Assembly (NCBI GenBank): GCA_029552745.1
Contig: JAKPDK010000158.1
Location: 167,741-231,740 of the forward strand
Length of the DNA: 64,000 nucleotides
Direction: 5' to 3'
From: Candidatus Hydrogenedentota bacterium
GTDB taxonomy: Bacteria > Hydrogenedentota > Hydrogenedentia > Hydrogenedentales > SLHB01
Every line of letters begins with the position of its first letter. Positions within the stretch are counted from its first letter, which is position 1. The notes under the pieces were generated by a model. It was not told where the DNA came from. It worked only from the letters and a program-made list of their open reading frames with translations, and ran no database searches. The position numbers were made by a program, and so were the translations under genes. Below are positions 62,371-64,000 of this stretch, one piece after another.

Positions 62371-63105
62371 ATGACCGTTGCGCAGAATGAGACAGAACTA
62401 GTTGCCCAGCTGAATCAGCTGTCCCCTGAACAATTATTTGTGTGGGCAAAAAAAGAGCACGGACAACGCGCAGGAATCATTACGAGTTTTCAAGACACGG
62501 GTTGTGTCATGATAGATCTCATGAGCCGCGTCGCCCCCGGAATGCGGGTGATCACGGTTGACACACTCCGCCTTCATGATGAAACCTACGCCCTGATGCG
62601 CGAAGTGGAACAACGGTACGGCATTCAAATTGAACGGTTTACCCCCGATCCGGAAGCCTTGCAGCAGATGATTACGGAACACGGAGAGTATCTTTTCTTC
62701 GATAGCAGAGCCAAACAAGAACTTTGTTGTCAGATACGCAAAGTGGAACCGAATGCCCGAGCGCTCGAAACCCTCGACGTCTGGTTTACAGGTTTGCGGC
62801 GAGACCAATCGGAATTTCGTTCTTCCACGCCCAAGGTACAATGGGTTTTTCGCAACGGAAGACGAATTCTCAAAATCGCCCCCCTGGTGGACTGGTCGCA
62901 GGAACGAGTAGATGCCTACATTACAGAACATAATGTGCCCAAAAACGCCCTTTACGAAAAAGGTTATACCAGCATTGGGTGCATCATATGCACCACCCCT
63001 ACCTTGTCTCATGAAGAAAAGCGCGCGGGGAGATGGCGGTGGCAGAATATGACCGGCGAAAAAGTCAAGGAATGCGGCATACACATGGACGGAAGCGGTA
63101 TCTAA
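62371..63105 (+). CDS. cysH: APS/PAPS reductase (CysH), 4Fe-4S type
   Basis: A 244-residue thioredoxin-dependent reductase. Cluster ligands are C119-C120 (KQELCCQIRKVEP) and C204/C207 (SIGCIICTTP). The catalytic thiol C235 is in KECGIHMDGSG. The paired cysteines mark the 4Fe-4S form, which normally prefers adenylylsulfate (APS) over PAPS. TGLRRDQSEFRSSTP is the substrate-binding loop. It directly follows the sulfite reductase, making a two-step sulfate-to-sulfide pair. Activation genes (cysD/N or sat) are not in this window. Confidence 0.92.
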   Translation: MTVAQNETELVAQLNQLSPEQLFVWAKKEHGQRAGIITSFQDTGCVMIDLMSRVAPGMRVITVDTLRLHDETYALMREVEQRYGIQIERFTPDPEALQQMITEHGEYLFFDSRAKQELCCQIRKVEPNARALETLDVWFTGLRRDQSEFRSSTPKVQWVFRNGRRILKIAPLVDWSQERVDAYITEHNVPKNALYEKGYTSIGCIICTTPTLSHEEKRAGRWRWQNMTGEKVKECGIHMDGSGI

Positions 63106-63382
63106 CCGCACCGCATCCAAAGGCTGACGGAGTTATCCTAGACCATCTTTGTCCTGACAGAAAAAGCCGCACTTGCCGACTCATGGCACGAAGGGAAACC
63201 CTCCGAACCTTTCTTGGAAAACTCCGCTTCACGGCATTTATAGGAAAAGACAGTTTTGTCCCTTGTTTGGTACAATATTCAAAAAGGTTTTATTCAGCGA
63301 CAACTTAAGAATTGCTTCCTCAGGCAGTTTGATACGATAATTATTACGTTGGGCCTTGCTTGTGGAAGTGGAGAGTCATAAA

Positions 63383-63580
63383 GTGAATAATAGCATCGTA
63401 GAGAAGGTAATCGAACAACTGCAATCTTTGCCATATGACTTTCAGCGTCAGGTGCTCGAGTTCACTCGTAATCTTGCCCTTTCCTCCCCAAGTGGCACAC
63501 CCGGGGAAAAATTATTACATTTTGCAGGATCCATACCCAGCAGTGATGTGGAACTAATGCGAGAAGCCGTAGAACAGTAG
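63383..63580 (+). CDS. Antitoxin-like protein (DUF2281 / VapB-type), solitary
   Basis: A 65-residue protein. The pattern IVEKVIEQLQSLPYDFQRQVLEFTRNLA, then LLHFAGSIPSSDVELMREAVEQ, matches small antitoxin-like proteins found with PIN toxins. Relatives often continue with CE-V-x-x-NEW after MREAIEQ; here the stop comes first, so the end may be truncated. GTG at 63383 with GGAG nine bases upstream is chosen over TTG at 63356. No toxin gene follows before the window ends, at least none I can see. Confidence 0.6.
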   Translation: MNNSIVEKVIEQLQSLPYDFQRQVLEFTRNLALSSPSGTPGEKLLHFAGSIPSSDVELMREAVEQ

Positions 63581-63744
63581 CGATTTGACAAAGCCACAAT
63601 ACTTTTGCTAGATTACCGTCTAATTCTTAAAGTTACCGCGAAAAGTAATGACAGAAACCAAAGCATACGGCAAATTAAAGCTACTAATTTCCGGGCACAT
63701 ACCAATAGGCTGCTATAAGAAAAACAATAAAACAGCTTAGCAAA

Positions 63745-63960
63745 GCAAAAGGTCGAACGGGGAGCGATCAATAGTCATGCCCTGAACGAAGGGGATCGTG
63801 AAGAGATGCATCCGACTAAAGGTTTAGATTTCTGCTTAGCCGGTTCGTATGAGACGGAGCACCTGTGTTGCGTTTGGGGTGCAGCCCTTTTCACCTCTAT
63901 GTGGTAGGATAAACGGAAGGCGGTGACCAGCCTACGATTGGCCTGCGGCTCAGACGGAAA
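63745..63960 (+). ncRNA. Unassigned structured region, possible small RNA
   Basis: The tail of the window has no gene but several short helices: GATC/GATC around a CCCTGAACGAAGGGG hairpin, GCACC/GGTGC (63859-63863, 63878-63882) and GTAGG/CCTAC (63904-63908, 63931-63935). A segment reads cctgcggctcagacgg. The pattern faintly recalls 6S-type RNA, but it does not match RNase P, tmRNA or SRP RNA. Very tentative. The rest of 63581-64000 shows nothing. Confidence 0.2.
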
Positions 63961-64000
63961 TAAACACTCTGCCCTCGCAGATTTGTTGAGTCTGTCAAAC

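Noticed and set aside
63033..63308. Plus-strand frame overlapping the end of cysH
   Set aside because: It starts in another frame inside cysH and has no recognisable features.

Overview
The window looks like chromosome from an uncultivated Gram-negative bacterium of roughly 50 % GC. Lipoproteins with lipoboxes, an ExbB/ExbD pair, ClpS/ClpA/Aat, FtsQ/FtsZ, PilT and a prepilin-like protein ending in a DGH-type motif point to the PVC/Hydrogenedentota/Sumerlaeota neighbourhood. That placement is inference from gene content; no marker phylogeny could be run. No rRNA, tRNA, CRISPR array, transposase or phage gene was recognised.

The most unusual region is 2.48-10.0 kb. It starts with a promoter and four very short genes whose products share an N-terminal signature, [M/V][K/N]HIxx[I/L/C][T/S]. 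Separate ribosome binding sites precede them and strong terminators sit between them. They are followed by a tightly packed, mostly overlapping operon: two GNAT acetyltransferases, a CPBP/CAAX-type membrane protease, an ABC exporter (ATPase plus permease), and a 638-residue protein. That protein joins a PqqD/RRE-like peptide-binding domain, a radical-SAM-like barrel without the CxxxCxxC cluster motif, a SPASM-like cysteine cluster, and a third GNAT domain. I read this as a RiPP-like peptide maturation and export system whose radical SAM enzyme is degenerate. A fifth peptide of the same family lies alone at 56.7 kb on the minus strand with its own promoter, an operator-like palindrome and a Shine-Dalgarno site.

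The rest of the window, in order. 0.1-2.0 kb: a GH106-like glycosidase. 10-16 kb (minus): a secreted beta-propeller protein with a CHASE4-type sensor kinase and an NtrC-type sigma-54 activator. 16.7-20.9 kb: cold-shock protein, NAD-dependent epimerase, trpS, prepilin-like protein and a lipoprotein with a duplicated module. 21-26 kb (minus): an N-degron operon clpS-clpA-aat followed by a GH31 glycosidase. 26.3-31.5 kb: an NPCBM-containing six-hairpin glycosidase and a metallophosphoesterase. 31.5-36.4 kb: mazG-like gene, candidate oriC with three phased DnaA boxes, dnaA, a URO-D-like protein and a DUF4139 protein. 36.6-41.3 kb: murC-ftsQ-ftsZ-pilT, with no ftsA between ftsQ and ftsZ. 41.3-42.3 kb: a repeat-rich gene-free kilobase. 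42.3-47.7 kb: exbB-exbD-TPR-vWA operon.

47.7-63.6 kb: HAD phosphatase, esterase, acylphosphatase, HEAT protein, GH4 glycosidase with a PHP phosphoesterase, a vWA lipoprotein and an LRR lipoprotein, the orphan peptide gene, homocysteine methyltransferase with a diaminopimelate decarboxylase-like enzyme, a second HAD phosphatase, an assimilatory sulfite reductase plus APS reductase pair, and a solitary antitoxin-like gene. A dispersed palindromic repeat (tgtcattgcgaggag...gacgaagcaatcccc) occurs at least five times, always in gene-free DNA.
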